Below, in pieces: positions 25,045-33,463 of a DNA stretch of 64,000 nt (position 1 is the first letter of the stretch; every line of letters starts with the position of its first letter). The DNA comes from Candidatus Eiseniibacteriota bacterium (GTDB lineage Bacteria > Orphanbacterota > Orphanbacteria > Orphanbacterales > Orphanbacteraceae), in the NCBI GenBank assembly GCA_024276995.1, contig JAJRWB010000001.1, positions 212,993 through 276,992 on the forward strand, read 5' to 3'. Under the pieces are notes generated by a model. That model saw nothing but the letters and a program-made list of their open reading frames with translations. It had not been told where the DNA came from and did not search any database. The translations under genes were made by a program, and so were the position numbers.

Positions 25045-26157
25045 TCAGATGATCCTCAGCTCGGCGCGGAGGGCGCCCGCTTGCCGGAGCGCCTGGAAGA
25101 TGGCGATCATGTCGCGGGGGGTGACACCGAGGGCGTTCAGCGCGCGGGCGAGGTCGCCGACGCTCGCCGACTCGCCGATCGGCACGAGGCCGGTGTTCTC
25201 GGTCGATACCGATACGTCGCTGTTTTGATACTGCACCGTCTCCCCCGTGGAAAGCGGCGCCGGCTGCGACACGGACTGCTCGGTCCGGATCTGGACCGAC
25301 AGGTTGCCGTGGGCGATCGCCACACTGGAGATGGTCACGTTTTCCCCGGCCACGATGGTTCCGGTTCTCTCGTTGACCACGATCCGCGCCGCCGCATCCG
25401 GCTCGACTTCGATCGACTCGAGGCGCGCCAGGAGCGAAACACGGTCTACTGTTGAATCGCTATCGAGCGGAGAAACTTGAATCGTTCCGGCGTCGCGGGC
25501 GAGGGCGGTTCCCTCGCCGAGTTCGCGGTTGATGGCGCTTTGTATCCGTTTCGCCGTGGTGTAGTCGGGATCGTGAAGAAGAAGGGCGATCGTCGTTCTT
25601 TTCTTCCGGGCCGCCCATTCGCGCTCGACGATGCCCCCACCGGGGATACGACCGACGAGAACGTAGTTCTGTGTAATCTGGTCGCCCCCGCCTCCTCCGG
25701 CGGTGAAGCCGCCCACCGACACGGGACCCTGGGCGGTGGCGTACACCGCTCCTTCCGGCGTGGCGAGCGGGGTGATGAGAAGCGTGCCTCCCTCGAGGCT
25801 CGAGGCGTCGCCGATGGAGGAAACCGTCACGTCGAGATTCGAGCCTTTCCTGTGGAAACGGGTCAGCTGCGCCACCACCATGACGGCGGCGGTATTCTTC
25901 GACTTCATCTTCGACTGTGGAATGGTGATGCCGAGCCGGCTGAGCATGTTCGTCATCGACTGCATGGTGAAAAGGGACGATTTCGTGTCGCCCGTTCCGT
26001 CGAGGCCGACGACGAGTCCATAGCCGACGAGCTGCAGCTCCCCGCCGACGTCGATGCGCGCGATATCCTTCAGCCGCACACCGCCGGCGGCCGGGAGGGC
26101 CAAAAGCGCGGTGACCAGCAGCACCACCAAGGCGACTCTTCTCCCGCTCCTCTCCAT
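25045..26157 (-). CDS. flgI: Flagellar P-ring protein FlgI
   Basis: A 370-residue periplasmic protein that forms the P-ring around the rod. A signal peptide (VALVVLLVTALLALPAAGG) precedes the conserved VRLKDIARI, VGYGLVVGLDGTGD, the MLSRLGI segment and the C-terminal VGDLARALNALGVTPRDMIAIFQALRQAGAL. ATG 26157 overlaps the flgH stop (TGATG); an ATG four codons earlier (26169) is the alternative. Its presence with flgH shows a diderm envelope. Confidence 0.95.
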   Translation of the reverse strand: MERSGRRVALVVLLVTALLALPAAGGVRLKDIARIDVGGELQLVGYGLVVGLDGTGDTKSSLFTMQSMTNMLSRLGITIPQSKMKSKNTAAVMVVAQLTRFHRKGSNLDVTVSSIGDASSLEGGTLLITPLATPEGAVYATAQGPVSVGGFTAGGGGGDQITQNYVLVGRIPGGGIVEREWAARKKRTTIALLLHDPDYTTAKRIQSAINRELGEGTALARDAGTIQVSPLDSDSTVDRVSLLARLESIEVEPDAAARIVVNERTGTIVAGENVTISSVAIAHGNLSVQIRTEQSVSQPAPLSTGETVQYQNSDVSVSTENTGLVPIGESASVGDLARALNALGVTPRDMIAIFQALRQAGALRAELRII

Positions 26158-26756
26158 CAGAAGATCCATGAGAGAACCCTCGCGAAGAGACTCGGCTTCG
26201 TCCCGGCGGAGACGACACCCTTCCCCTTGTAGGCGATTTTCGCCTCGGCGATATTCGTGGAGAACACCACGTTTCCCGGACCGATGTCGACCGGACGAAC
26301 CACTCCGCTCAGGACGAGCGTCTCGGTCTCGCCGTTCACTTCGATTTCACGCTCCCCGGCGATTTCGAGGTCGCCGTTCGGCCTTACCTGCGTCACCGTG
26401 GCCGCCATGCGCGCGGTGAGCCTCCCCTCGCGGATATGCCGGCCGCTTCCCTCGATATCCTTGCTGAAATCGGCGGACAGGCCGAAATCGGGAACGAAGT
26501 CGAACGCACCCGTCCCCTTCGTCCCCAGATGCTCGAACTCGTCGGTTCGTGTGGTGGTCAGCTTCGATGTATTGCTCCCCTTCGTTCTTTCGAGAATGCT
26601 CACGGTAACGATGTCTCCCACCGACCGGGCGGTCACGTCGGCGAAGAGGGAAACCTGCCGCACCGTGCGGACCGGTTCCTCCTTCACCCGGGACGAGGCG
26701 ACGGAGAGAACAGGTGCGAACAGCGCGAAGGCGAGGAAGACGGAAATCGTTCTCAT
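26157..26756 (-). CDS. flgH: Flagellar L-ring protein FlgH (no lipobox Cys)
   Basis: A 199-residue outer-membrane ring protein. The core is recognisable: SLFADVTARSVGDIVTVSILERTKGS, then TRDEFEH-like TRTDEFEHLGTKG and the C-terminal LVLSGVVRPVDIGPGNVVFSTNIAEAKI. The signal sequence runs to about residue 20 (FALFAPVLSVASS) and contains no Cys, so the usual lipid anchor of FlgH is missing. The start at ATG 26756 is six bases after the flgA stop. Confidence 0.92.
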   Translation of the reverse strand: MRTISVFLAFALFAPVLSVASSRVKEEPVRTVRQVSLFADVTARSVGDIVTVSILERTKGSNTSKLTTTRTDEFEHLGTKGTGAFDFVPDFGLSADFSKDIEGSGRHIREGRLTARMAATVTQVRPNGDLEIAGEREIEVNGETETLVLSGVVRPVDIGPGNVVFSTNIAEAKIAYKGKGVVSAGTKPSLFARVLSWIF

Positions 26757-26761
26757 GACAA

Positions 26762-27511
26762 TCAACCTCCGTTCACCGCGGCGCCGGCGAGACGCACCCT
26801 CACCACCCCGGCGGACACGACGTTGCATCTCAATCTCTTCCCGCTCCTGTCGTTCTTGACGGTGATCGCTTCGCCGGGGGCCCCGTCCTCCATGGCGGTG
26901 CCGGTGGCGCTGATCCGAACGCCCCCCACCGATACCAGGAGGAGGACCTTCTCGCCCCGGGAGATCACCGGGATCTTCTCCACCGCGCCCGCGAGGATCG
27001 GATCCCCCTCGCGGATCATCCGCTTCGTCCGTGTCCCCTCGATGGCGTCGACGTCGGAGATCGTCCCTCCTGCAAGGGAACGCACATCGCGCCGCTCGAA
27101 GAGAACCGACTCGTCGGTCAATTCGCTGTGGCGTTTCAACGGTTCCGCGGCGACGAGAATGTCGCGATAGACACGAACTTCGAAAGTGACCACGCGGCGG
27201 GAAACCCTTTTGCCGTCGCGAAAGAGGTCGAGCGTCACGTGAACGGGACCGCGGTTCTCGGAAGAGACCCGCACGGGTCGGATTTCGAGATCCTCCCCGT
27301 CGATTTCATCCGGAACGGTGACGGTGCCTCCGGCGATCTCGAGTTCCCCCGCGCCGGCAAACTCCGACTTCACAGCGTCGATCGCCGCCTCGGTAAGCGA
27401 CGACGCCGTGATCGACGTCCCCCACCCTCCCCCGGCGGCGACGAGGAGCGCGGCCGCGACGACGGCCGGCATGCACGAAAACGTCCCTCCGATTCTTCCT
27501 TCATGGTTCAT
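26762..27511 (-). CDS. flgA: P-ring assembly chaperone FlgA
   Basis: A 249-residue periplasmic chaperone for FlgI. An N-terminal hydrophobic segment (VVAAALLVAAGGG) is followed by a SAF-type domain at about residues 115-185 (VAAEPLKRHSELTDESVLFERRD, REGDPILAGAVEKIPVI) and a C-terminal beta domain. It is placed between flgG and flgH, as in many diderm flagellar operons (flgF-flgG-flgA-flgH-flgI). Confidence 0.9.
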   Translation of the reverse strand: MNHEGRIGGTFSCMPAVVAAALLVAAGGGWGTSITASSLTEAAIDAVKSEFAGAGELEIAGGTVTVPDEIDGEDLEIRPVRVSSENRGPVHVTLDLFRDGKRVSRRVVTFEVRVYRDILVAAEPLKRHSELTDESVLFERRDVRSLAGGTISDVDAIEGTRTKRMIREGDPILAGAVEKIPVISRGEKVLLLVSVGGVRISATGTAMEDGAPGEAITVKNDRSGKRLRCNVVSAGVVRVRLAGAAVNGG

Positions 27512-27542
27512 CGATCATTCCTGCCTTCCCTGGCTGGAGCCG

Positions 27543-28331
27543 TTACCTCGTCAGATTGTTCGCCATGGTCATCATGTCTTCCGACGCCTGGATCGCCTTC
27601 GAGTTGATCTCGTACGCCCTCTGGGCGGCGATGAGTGAGATCATCTCCTCGACGATGTCGACGTTCGACACCTCGAGGTAGCCCTGGGTGAGTTGGCCGA
27701 GGCCGTCGGTTCCGGGCGTCGCCGGTATGGGGTCGCCCGAAGCGGGGGTCAGCGCGTAGAGGTTTTGGCCGAGCGCCTGGAGTCCCGCCGGGTTGACGAA
27801 CCGCACGAGCTCGATCTGGCCCACCTCCTGGGGCGTGTTGTCCGCTCCCACGGTGATCGATACGAGCCCGTCGGGCGCGACCGAGATCGACGACGTGTCC
27901 TGCGGGATGGTGATCTCCGGGTCGAGGATGTAGCCGTCGGACGTGACCATCCTCCCGTCGCTCGACACCTTGAAGCTGCCGTCCCGCGTGTACGCCTCTC
28001 CCCCATCGGGGAGGATGACGCGGAAAAGGCCTTCCCCCTTGATCGCCATGTCGGTCGGGTTTCCCGTGGAGATCAGTTCCCCCTGGGAGAACATCCGCTG
28101 CGTCGAAACCGGTGTCGAACCGTAGCCGAGTTCGAGAGCCGCCGGCGTGATCGTGCCCGCGGCGGTGGGGTTCCCCGCGACTTTCGCCCGCTGATAGAAC
28201 AGGTCCTGAAACTCGACGCGAGTCTTCTTGAAACCGGTGGTATTCACGTTCGCCAGGTTATTGGCGATGTTGTCGACATTCATCTGCTGGGCCTTCATCC
28301 CGGTGGCGGCGGTTCTCATTGCACGAATCAT
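27543..28331 (-). CDS. flgG: Distal rod protein FlgG
   Basis: A 262-residue rod subunit. The rod/hook N-terminal motif NNLANVNTTGFKK, the FQDLFYQ region, GEGLFRVILPDGGEAYTRDGSF and the C-terminal EMISLIAAQRAYEINSKAIQASEDMM are all diagnostic of FlgG. Its length equals the family norm. It follows flgF by 17 bases and is driven by the sigma54 promoter before flgF. Confidence 0.96.
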   Translation of the reverse strand: MIRAMRTAATGMKAQQMNVDNIANNLANVNTTGFKKTRVEFQDLFYQRAKVAGNPTAAGTITPAALELGYGSTPVSTQRMFSQGELISTGNPTDMAIKGEGLFRVILPDGGEAYTRDGSFKVSSDGRMVTSDGYILDPEITIPQDTSSISVAPDGLVSITVGADNTPQEVGQIELVRFVNPAGLQALGQNLYALTPASGDPIPATPGTDGLGQLTQGYLEVSNVDIVEEMISLIAAQRAYEINSKAIQASEDMMTMANNLTR

Positions 28332-28348
28332 TCCGGTCCTCCTCGGGG

Positions 28349-29059
28349 CTAGCCCGTGATCAGCTCGTTCGCGACCCGGCGAAGAGTGCTGCTCTGCAGC
28401 TTCAGTGTGTGGCCCGCCGCCTCGAACTGCTTGATAAGCGCCATCATGCGCATCATTTCACTTCCCTCTTCCACGTTGGAATCCTCGAGGGAACGCTGAG
28501 CGACCTTCGCGTCCGGTTCGATTTCGTGAAGCGGTGCGTCCGGACGGGGTCCGAACAGGCCGCTCCCTTCACGGCGAAGCGCTGCCGGATCGGCGAAGTT
28601 CCGGATCAGCAGCTTTCCCACCGAAAGACCGTTCACGAGAAACTCGCCGTCCTCGGTCACTTCGACGGGGCCATTTTGCAGCGTGATCGGTCCCCCATCG
28701 GCGGCGACGGGAAAGCCGTCCTGGGTGACGAGGGTTCCCCCGCCGTCGAGGGTGAAGTTGCCGTCCCTCGTGAACCGTTCCCCGTCGGGGGTCTGGACGA
28801 CGAAGAATCCCTCCCCCTGCAAGGCGAGATCGAGATCCCGGCCGGTCGGTTTCAGACTTCCCTGACTGAAATCGATATACTGGCGCTCGTTGCGTCCCGC
28901 GGCGCGGATGTCGCCCGACACTTCGCGGAGCACATCGACGAACACATGGGCCGCCTTGTACCCAGGCGTGGAGCTGTTCGCGATATTGTTGACCAGCGCT
29001 TCTTGTCTCGCCTGCTGAGAGACCATCGCCGCGCCGGAAAGATAGATGCCGTCAGCCAT
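28349..29059 (-). CDS. flgF: Proximal rod protein FlgF
   Basis: A 236-residue rod protein with the rod N-terminus (LVNNIANSSTPGYKA), GEGFFVVQTPDGERFTRDGNFTL and a C-terminal rod helix (MMRMMALIKQFEAAGHTLKLQ). The first gene of the flgFGAHI-J-N-K-L transcription unit, with a GGAAGGAGAGG ribosome-binding site. An exact sigma54 promoter lies 40 bases upstream. It is more divergent than flgG but still of the FlgF/FlgG rod family. Confidence 0.92.
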   Translation of the reverse strand: MADGIYLSGAAMVSQQARQEALVNNIANSSTPGYKAAHVFVDVLREVSGDIRAAGRNERQYIDFSQGSLKPTGRDLDLALQGEGFFVVQTPDGERFTRDGNFTLDGGGTLVTQDGFPVAADGGPITLQNGPVEVTEDGEFLVNGLSVGKLLIRNFADPAALRREGSGLFGPRPDAPLHEIEPDAKVAQRSLEDSNVEEGSEMMRMMALIKQFEAAGHTLKLQSSTLRRVANELITG

Positions 29060-29098
29060 CCACTCCTCTCCTTCCGATTGCCGTCCGTTGCGCGAGAT

Positions 29099-29114
29099 TG
29101 CAAAGGTCGTGCCA
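29099..29114 (-). promoter_or_regulatory. Sigma54 promoter upstream of flgF
   Basis: The minus strand reads TGGCAC, five bases, then TTGCA: an exact match to the -24/-12 consensus including the GG and GC. The predicted start is near 29087, giving a leader of about 28 bases to the flgF ATG. The locus encodes a sigma54 activator with a GAFTGA motif at 51681-53246. Confidence 0.88.
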
Positions 29115-29229
29115 TTGCCGGACCGACAGGTTCTGAAGCGACAACTCAGTTCGTATCAATAGGATAGGCGCACAACCCGAAATCGATCGTTCTTCCGGCG
29201 CACCTGGGGGGGAAAGGGGAGGACGTGGC

Positions 29230-29271
29230 GGCGGGAAATCGTTTCCCACCGGGGGGAAGCGATTTCCCGCC
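29230..29271 (-). terminator. 18-bp hairpin between the FliK-like gene and flgF
   Basis: The arms 29230-29247 and 29254-29271 pair over 18 positions (one G-T) around a 6-base loop, ending nine bases after the stop codon of the gene at 29280-30491. It separates that gene from the sigma54 promoter of flgF. No T-run follows, so it may act as a Rho-assisted terminator or as a processing or stability element. Confidence 0.65.
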
Positions 29272-29279
29272 TTCGGAGG

Positions 29280-30491
29280 TCACGAGTCGCCGCCGGGCGT
29301 CTCCTGCGCACCGACCGGACGGGAGAGGGTGATCGACGCCGTCTCTCCTTCCGGCTCGACGGCAACCGGGATACCGGTGCGGCGAAGGAGCGCTTCCACT
29401 TCCGCCGCGAGAGGACTCCTCTTTCCGAGGGGGGGATGAAGGGTGATCTCGAGGCGCTCCTTCCCGGGTGCGATCTCGCCGGAAAGGGGAGCGGCACGGC
29501 GCATGTCGATCCAGAACCGGGTCACTCCGGCGGTGGAGATGGCCGAGAGGGTTCCCGCCCGTCCGTCGAGGAGGAGGGGGATCTGCGCGAACCGCCGCGA
29601 AGGAACGTCGCTTCCGGGGGAAAGATTGCCAATACGCTCCGACTCGATCGTCTCGAGCGACCGGGTGCACCAGGCGGCGGCACGACACAGGGCGCTCCTC
29701 GCTCGGCGGGGGATCTCCCCGGTGTCGCTGCGGCGGCAACGATCCTCGAGATCTTCCTTCAACCGGCGCAGGAGCCGTTCGACCGCTTCTCGAGCCGGGG
29801 CGGAGCTTTTCATTTTCGAACCGGCGCCGGTCGGCGCGACGCCCCATTCCCGGAGGATCGATTCGAGACGATCACCGATGCCCGGATCGGCGAGGGGGAG
29901 GAACCGATCGTGGATCGACAGCGCATAGCGGTCGAGGAGGGAACCTTCGGGAAGTTCTTCCGCCGCTTCGAGAAGCGCCTCGATCAGGTGGGCGAGGGCG
30001 GCCCCGATCGGCGCGCCTCCCTCGCGGTCGATCATCGCGGCGGGGGGCGTCCCCGGCTCAAGGCCGCGTGCTGCGGCGGCCACCGCCGCATTCACCTCCC
30101 GGATCCACAAGTCGAGTGGGATCACACCGTCCGGATAGTGCCGGCGCCGTTCGAGGAGGCGCCGTCTCGCTTCCCGGCGAAGGCCGTCCCTCCCCGCCAG
30201 GCGCGCCCGGCGGATCGCCTCGTCGATCATCGTGTCGAGGTCATCGCATTCGGCGCGGGCACGCGGCCCCTTCGGCCCGGCGCCCTCTCCCCTTCCGGCG
30301 ATCTTCAGGACGATCTTCCCGGCCTGCGACCGTGCGGTCGCCGTGATCCGTTCCCCCCGGACGAGAGGAAGATCGCTACAGGCGACGTACGTCTTTCCGT
30401 TCACGTCGAGCACGACTCTTCGGTAGGGAAGGAAGCCGAGCACTTCGGCGGAGACGGTAGTCCCCTCTTTCCATGGGCGAACGCCGCTCAT
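29280..30491 (-). CDS. Second FliK-like (hook-length control-like) flagellar protein
   Basis: A 403-residue protein with no clear standard name. The N-terminal ~55 residues form a small beta-rich domain (TVSAEVLGFLPYRRVVLDV, LPLVRGERITATAR) like the start of FliK-type proteins. The middle is helical and Arg/Glu-rich. The C-terminus (about 315-395; IPLLLDGRAGTL, LEITLHPPLGK, AEVEALLRRTGIPV) resembles the FliK C-terminal domain that interacts with FlhB. A full fliK is already present at 42192-44666. It lies between fliA and flgF. It may control switching or export; this is inference. Confidence 0.5.
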   Translation of the reverse strand: MSGVRPWKEGTTVSAEVLGFLPYRRVVLDVNGKTYVACSDLPLVRGERITATARSQAGKIVLKIAGRGEGAGPKGPRARAECDDLDTMIDEAIRRARLAGRDGLRREARRRLLERRRHYPDGVIPLDLWIREVNAAVAAAARGLEPGTPPAAMIDREGGAPIGAALAHLIEALLEAAEELPEGSLLDRYALSIHDRFLPLADPGIGDRLESILREWGVAPTGAGSKMKSSAPAREAVERLLRRLKEDLEDRCRRSDTGEIPRRARSALCRAAAWCTRSLETIESERIGNLSPGSDVPSRRFAQIPLLLDGRAGTLSAISTAGVTRFWIDMRRAAPLSGEIAPGKERLEITLHPPLGKRSPLAAEVEALLRRTGIPVAVEPEGETASITLSRPVGAQETPGGDS

Positions 30492-30581
30492 CGATGTCCG
30501 TCCGTCGGGATTCCATCGCGGTGCGGGGGAAGGTTCGATCGCCGGGCGGCGACCGGCACGGCTCGACGGTGAACAGGCACG

Positions 30582-31325
30582 CTACACCTGGTTTTCCAGC
30601 GTCTCCCTCACCTGCGCCCGGAGGATGGTTATCGCCTTGGCGTGAATCTGGGAGACCCTCGATTCGGTAAGGTCGAGGAGGTTTCCGATCTCTCGCATTT
30701 TCAGTCTCTCGAAGTAGTAGAGAGAGAGCACCAGCCGTTCCGTCCGGGGGAGAGTCTGGATGCTGGCGACGAGCAGCTCCGCCATCTGCTTTCGTTCGAG
30801 TTCACAGAGGGCGTCCGATCCCTCCTCGCCGGCGGTTGAGCGTCCTTCCATGTCCACCTCGTTCATTTCGTTCAGCGAAAAGAGCGTCGCCCCCCGCGCC
30901 TGTGCCATGATCCGTCCGATTTCATCGGGAGGGATGCCGATCTCCACGGAGAGTTCGTCGTCCGTGGGGGGGCGGCCGTGAACTCTCTGGAGGTCGAGAA
31001 GGCCTTTTTCGATGCGGCGAACTTTCACCCTTGTCGAGTAGGGAAGGGGATCCTGGGCCCGGAGGTGATCGAGAATCGCGCCGCGAACATGTTTCGACGC
31101 GAACGCTTCAAACACGACGCCCCGGGTCGGATCGAAGGCGTCGACCGCCCGGATCAACCCGATGGTTCCGGCGCTCTCGAGATCGGCGGGATCGACGCTG
31201 CCCGGCACGCGGACGGCGATCGAGCGGGCGATCCGCTTCACCATCGAGAGGTGTTCGATGATCTGCTGCTCCCGTGCGGCCACCGCGGTCGCTCCGTAGC
31301 CGCTCTCTTGCAACGGTTTCGACAT
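30582..31325 (-). CDS. fliA: Flagellar sigma factor FliA (sigma28)
   Basis: A 247-residue sigma28. Region 2 has VKRIARSIAVRVPGSVDPADLESAGTIGLIRAVDAFDP, region 3 has FEAFASKHVRGAILDHLR, and region 4 has LPRTERLVLSLYYFERLKMREIGNLLDLTESRVSQIH. It directs late flagellar promoters; the near-consensus sites before flagellin and the SprA-related gene are candidate targets. The gene follows flhA by 34 bases without flhF or flhG in between. Confidence 0.96.
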   Translation of the reverse strand: MSKPLQESGYGATAVAAREQQIIEHLSMVKRIARSIAVRVPGSVDPADLESAGTIGLIRAVDAFDPTRGVVFEAFASKHVRGAILDHLRAQDPLPYSTRVKVRRIEKGLLDLQRVHGRPPTDDELSVEIGIPPDEIGRIMAQARGATLFSLNEMNEVDMEGRSTAGEEGSDALCELERKQMAELLVASIQTLPRTERLVLSLYYFERLKMREIGNLLDLTESRVSQIHAKAITILRAQVRETLENQV

Positions 31326-31359
31326 GGCCTCCCATCCCCGTAGTGGAACAAGCCGTTCG

Positions 31360-33456
31360 TTACGCCGGGGCGGTCTCAGTGACCGGTTCCTCTAGAGAAA
31401 GGACCCCTACTGAGTAAAGATCGACATCGGGCGCGATTTCATGATAGGAAAGGACCGGCTGCGCGGGAAAAGCGGCCTCCGTGAGCCTTCTGAGGGCCAA
31501 CCGGACCTGTGGAGCACAAAGTATGGCGGGTCTTTCCTGGCGGTCGAGCACCGACCGGATCATTTCGCGGAGGCGGTCGAGAAGTTTCCGCGTCTGCGAC
31601 GGGGGAAGCGATGTGGCGAGGGAGCTTCCCCCCTCCTTCATCGCCTGGGTAAGCATCTGTTCGAGTCCCGGATCGAGGGAGATGACGTGGAGTTTCCTGT
31701 CCGGTCCCGTGCAGCTCCCGCAGATGGCACGGCTCAGTCCCGACCGGACGTACTCGGTGAGAAGATCGATGTCCTTCACCTGCCCGGCGTAGTCGACGAG
31801 GGTCTCGAGAATCGTGCCGAGATCCCGCACGGGAACGAGTTCCTTCAGCAGGTTCTGCAACACCCTGTGCACCGTGCCGAGGGAGACCTGCTCCGGGATG
31901 ACATCCTTCACGAGCGCCGGGCATTCCTTCTCGAATTCGTCGAGGAGCGTCTTCACATCTTGGCGGGAAAGGATTTCCCACGCGTGGTTGCGGATCACCT
32001 CAGTGAGATGCGTGGCGAGAACGACGCTGGCGCTCACCACGGTGAGGCCGAGATCCTCCGCGCGGGATCGCCCGGCGTTGTTCACCCACTTCGCCGCGAG
32101 GCCGAAGGCGGGTTCCTTCGTGTCGACGCCCTCGATCCGGGCGAGATCCTCCTCGCTTCCCATGGCGAGATGGTGGCCGACCATCAGTTTTCCGCCCGCC
32201 ACCCGGTGCGTCCGGAGGCGGATCTCGTATTCATCCGGTTTCAAACGGATGTCGTCGCGCACCCGTATCCGTGGAACGATGATGCCGACGTCGCCGGCGA
32301 TCTGCCGCCGGAGCGCGACCACCCTGTCGAGGAAGTCGCTTCCCCTGTCGGCGTCCATCATCGGGATCAGCCCGTACCCGATCGCCACCTCGAGACGGTC
32401 GATGCGGAGATATTCTTCGGGCGCCTCCTCCTCCTTCGCCGTCTCGACCGTGCTTTCCTCCTCCACCTGCACGGCACTCTCCTCGGGCGTGCGCATCTGT
32501 GAGAGGGCGAACACCGCCCCGCCGAGAAGGAGGAGTGGAATGGTCGGAAGACCGGGGATGAGCGCGAGGCATGCAAGGGCGCCCGACACGACACCCAGCG
32601 GCTGTCTCTGGCCGAAGAGCTGTTCTTTGATCTCCGGACCGAGGCGGGTCGCCGACGAAGCACGGCTCACCACGATGCCGGCCGAGGTGGAGATGATCAG
32701 CGCCGGGATCTGGCTCACCAACCCGTCGCCGATGGTGAGACGCGTGTACGTTCTCATCGAGTCGGCGGGTGAAAGGCCGAGCTGCAGCACGCCGACCACG
32801 AACCCGGCGAGAATGTTCACGAGGGTGATCACGATACCGGCGATGGCATCTCCCCTCACGAACTTCGCGGCCCCGTCCATCGCCCCGTAGAAGTTCGCCT
32901 CCCTGGAGATTTCGTCCCGGCGGCGGAGCGCTTCTTCCTCGTTGATGATGCCGGCGTTCAGATCGGCGTCGATGCTCATCTGCTTCCCCGGCATGGCGTC
33001 GAGGGTGAACCGGGCGCCGACCTCGGCATTTCGCTCGGTGCCCCGTACGACGACGAGGTACTGGATCGCCACGAGGATGATGAAGATCACGAAACCGACG
33101 ACGTAGTTGTCCTTGATCACGAAGCTGCCGAACGCGGAGATCACGCTTCCGGCATACGCCTGCCCGAGGATCAGCCTCGTGGAAGCGACATTGAGGGAGA
33201 GGCGGAAGAGGGTGACCACGAGCATGAGGCTCGGGAAGACGGAAAGCTGAAGCGGCTTCGTCACATAGAGCGCGTTCGCCAGCACCACGAGGGAGAGGCT
33301 CAGGTTGAACGTGAGGAGCACGTCGAGCAACCACGTCGGCAGGGGGACCACCATGACCGCCAGGATCGAGATCACCCCGCCGGCGAGGAGGAGATTCGGA
33401 CTCATCAGCGCCGCGCCCATTCCGCCGGTTTTTTCCATCGCTACCGCTTCCATCAT
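31360..33456 (-). CDS. flhA: Flagellar export gate protein FlhA
   Basis: A 698-residue inner-membrane protein. About eight transmembrane helices occupy residues 20-320 (LLLAGGVISILAVMVVPLP onward), including the FHIPEP-region signature with RGTERNAEVGARFTLDAMPGKQMSIDADLNAG. The cytoplasmic domain (about 350-690) docks chaperone-substrate complexes. The start is ATG 33456 or the adjacent ATG 33453. It belongs to the fliL-flhA export operon. Confidence 0.96.
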   Translation of the reverse strand: MMEAVAMEKTGGMGAALMSPNLLLAGGVISILAVMVVPLPTWLLDVLLTFNLSLSLVVLANALYVTKPLQLSVFPSLMLVVTLFRLSLNVASTRLILGQAYAGSVISAFGSFVIKDNYVVGFVIFIILVAIQYLVVVRGTERNAEVGARFTLDAMPGKQMSIDADLNAGIINEEEALRRRDEISREANFYGAMDGAAKFVRGDAIAGIVITLVNILAGFVVGVLQLGLSPADSMRTYTRLTIGDGLVSQIPALIISTSAGIVVSRASSATRLGPEIKEQLFGQRQPLGVVSGALACLALIPGLPTIPLLLLGGAVFALSQMRTPEESAVQVEEESTVETAKEEEAPEEYLRIDRLEVAIGYGLIPMMDADRGSDFLDRVVALRRQIAGDVGIIVPRIRVRDDIRLKPDEYEIRLRTHRVAGGKLMVGHHLAMGSEEDLARIEGVDTKEPAFGLAAKWVNNAGRSRAEDLGLTVVSASVVLATHLTEVIRNHAWEILSRQDVKTLLDEFEKECPALVKDVIPEQVSLGTVHRVLQNLLKELVPVRDLGTILETLVDYAGQVKDIDLLTEYVRSGLSRAICGSCTGPDRKLHVISLDPGLEQMLTQAMKEGGSSLATSLPPSQTRKLLDRLREMIRSVLDRQERPAILCAPQVRLALRRLTEAAFPAQPVLSYHEIAPDVDLYSVGVLSLEEPVTETAPA

Positions 33457-33463
33457 TCAACCC

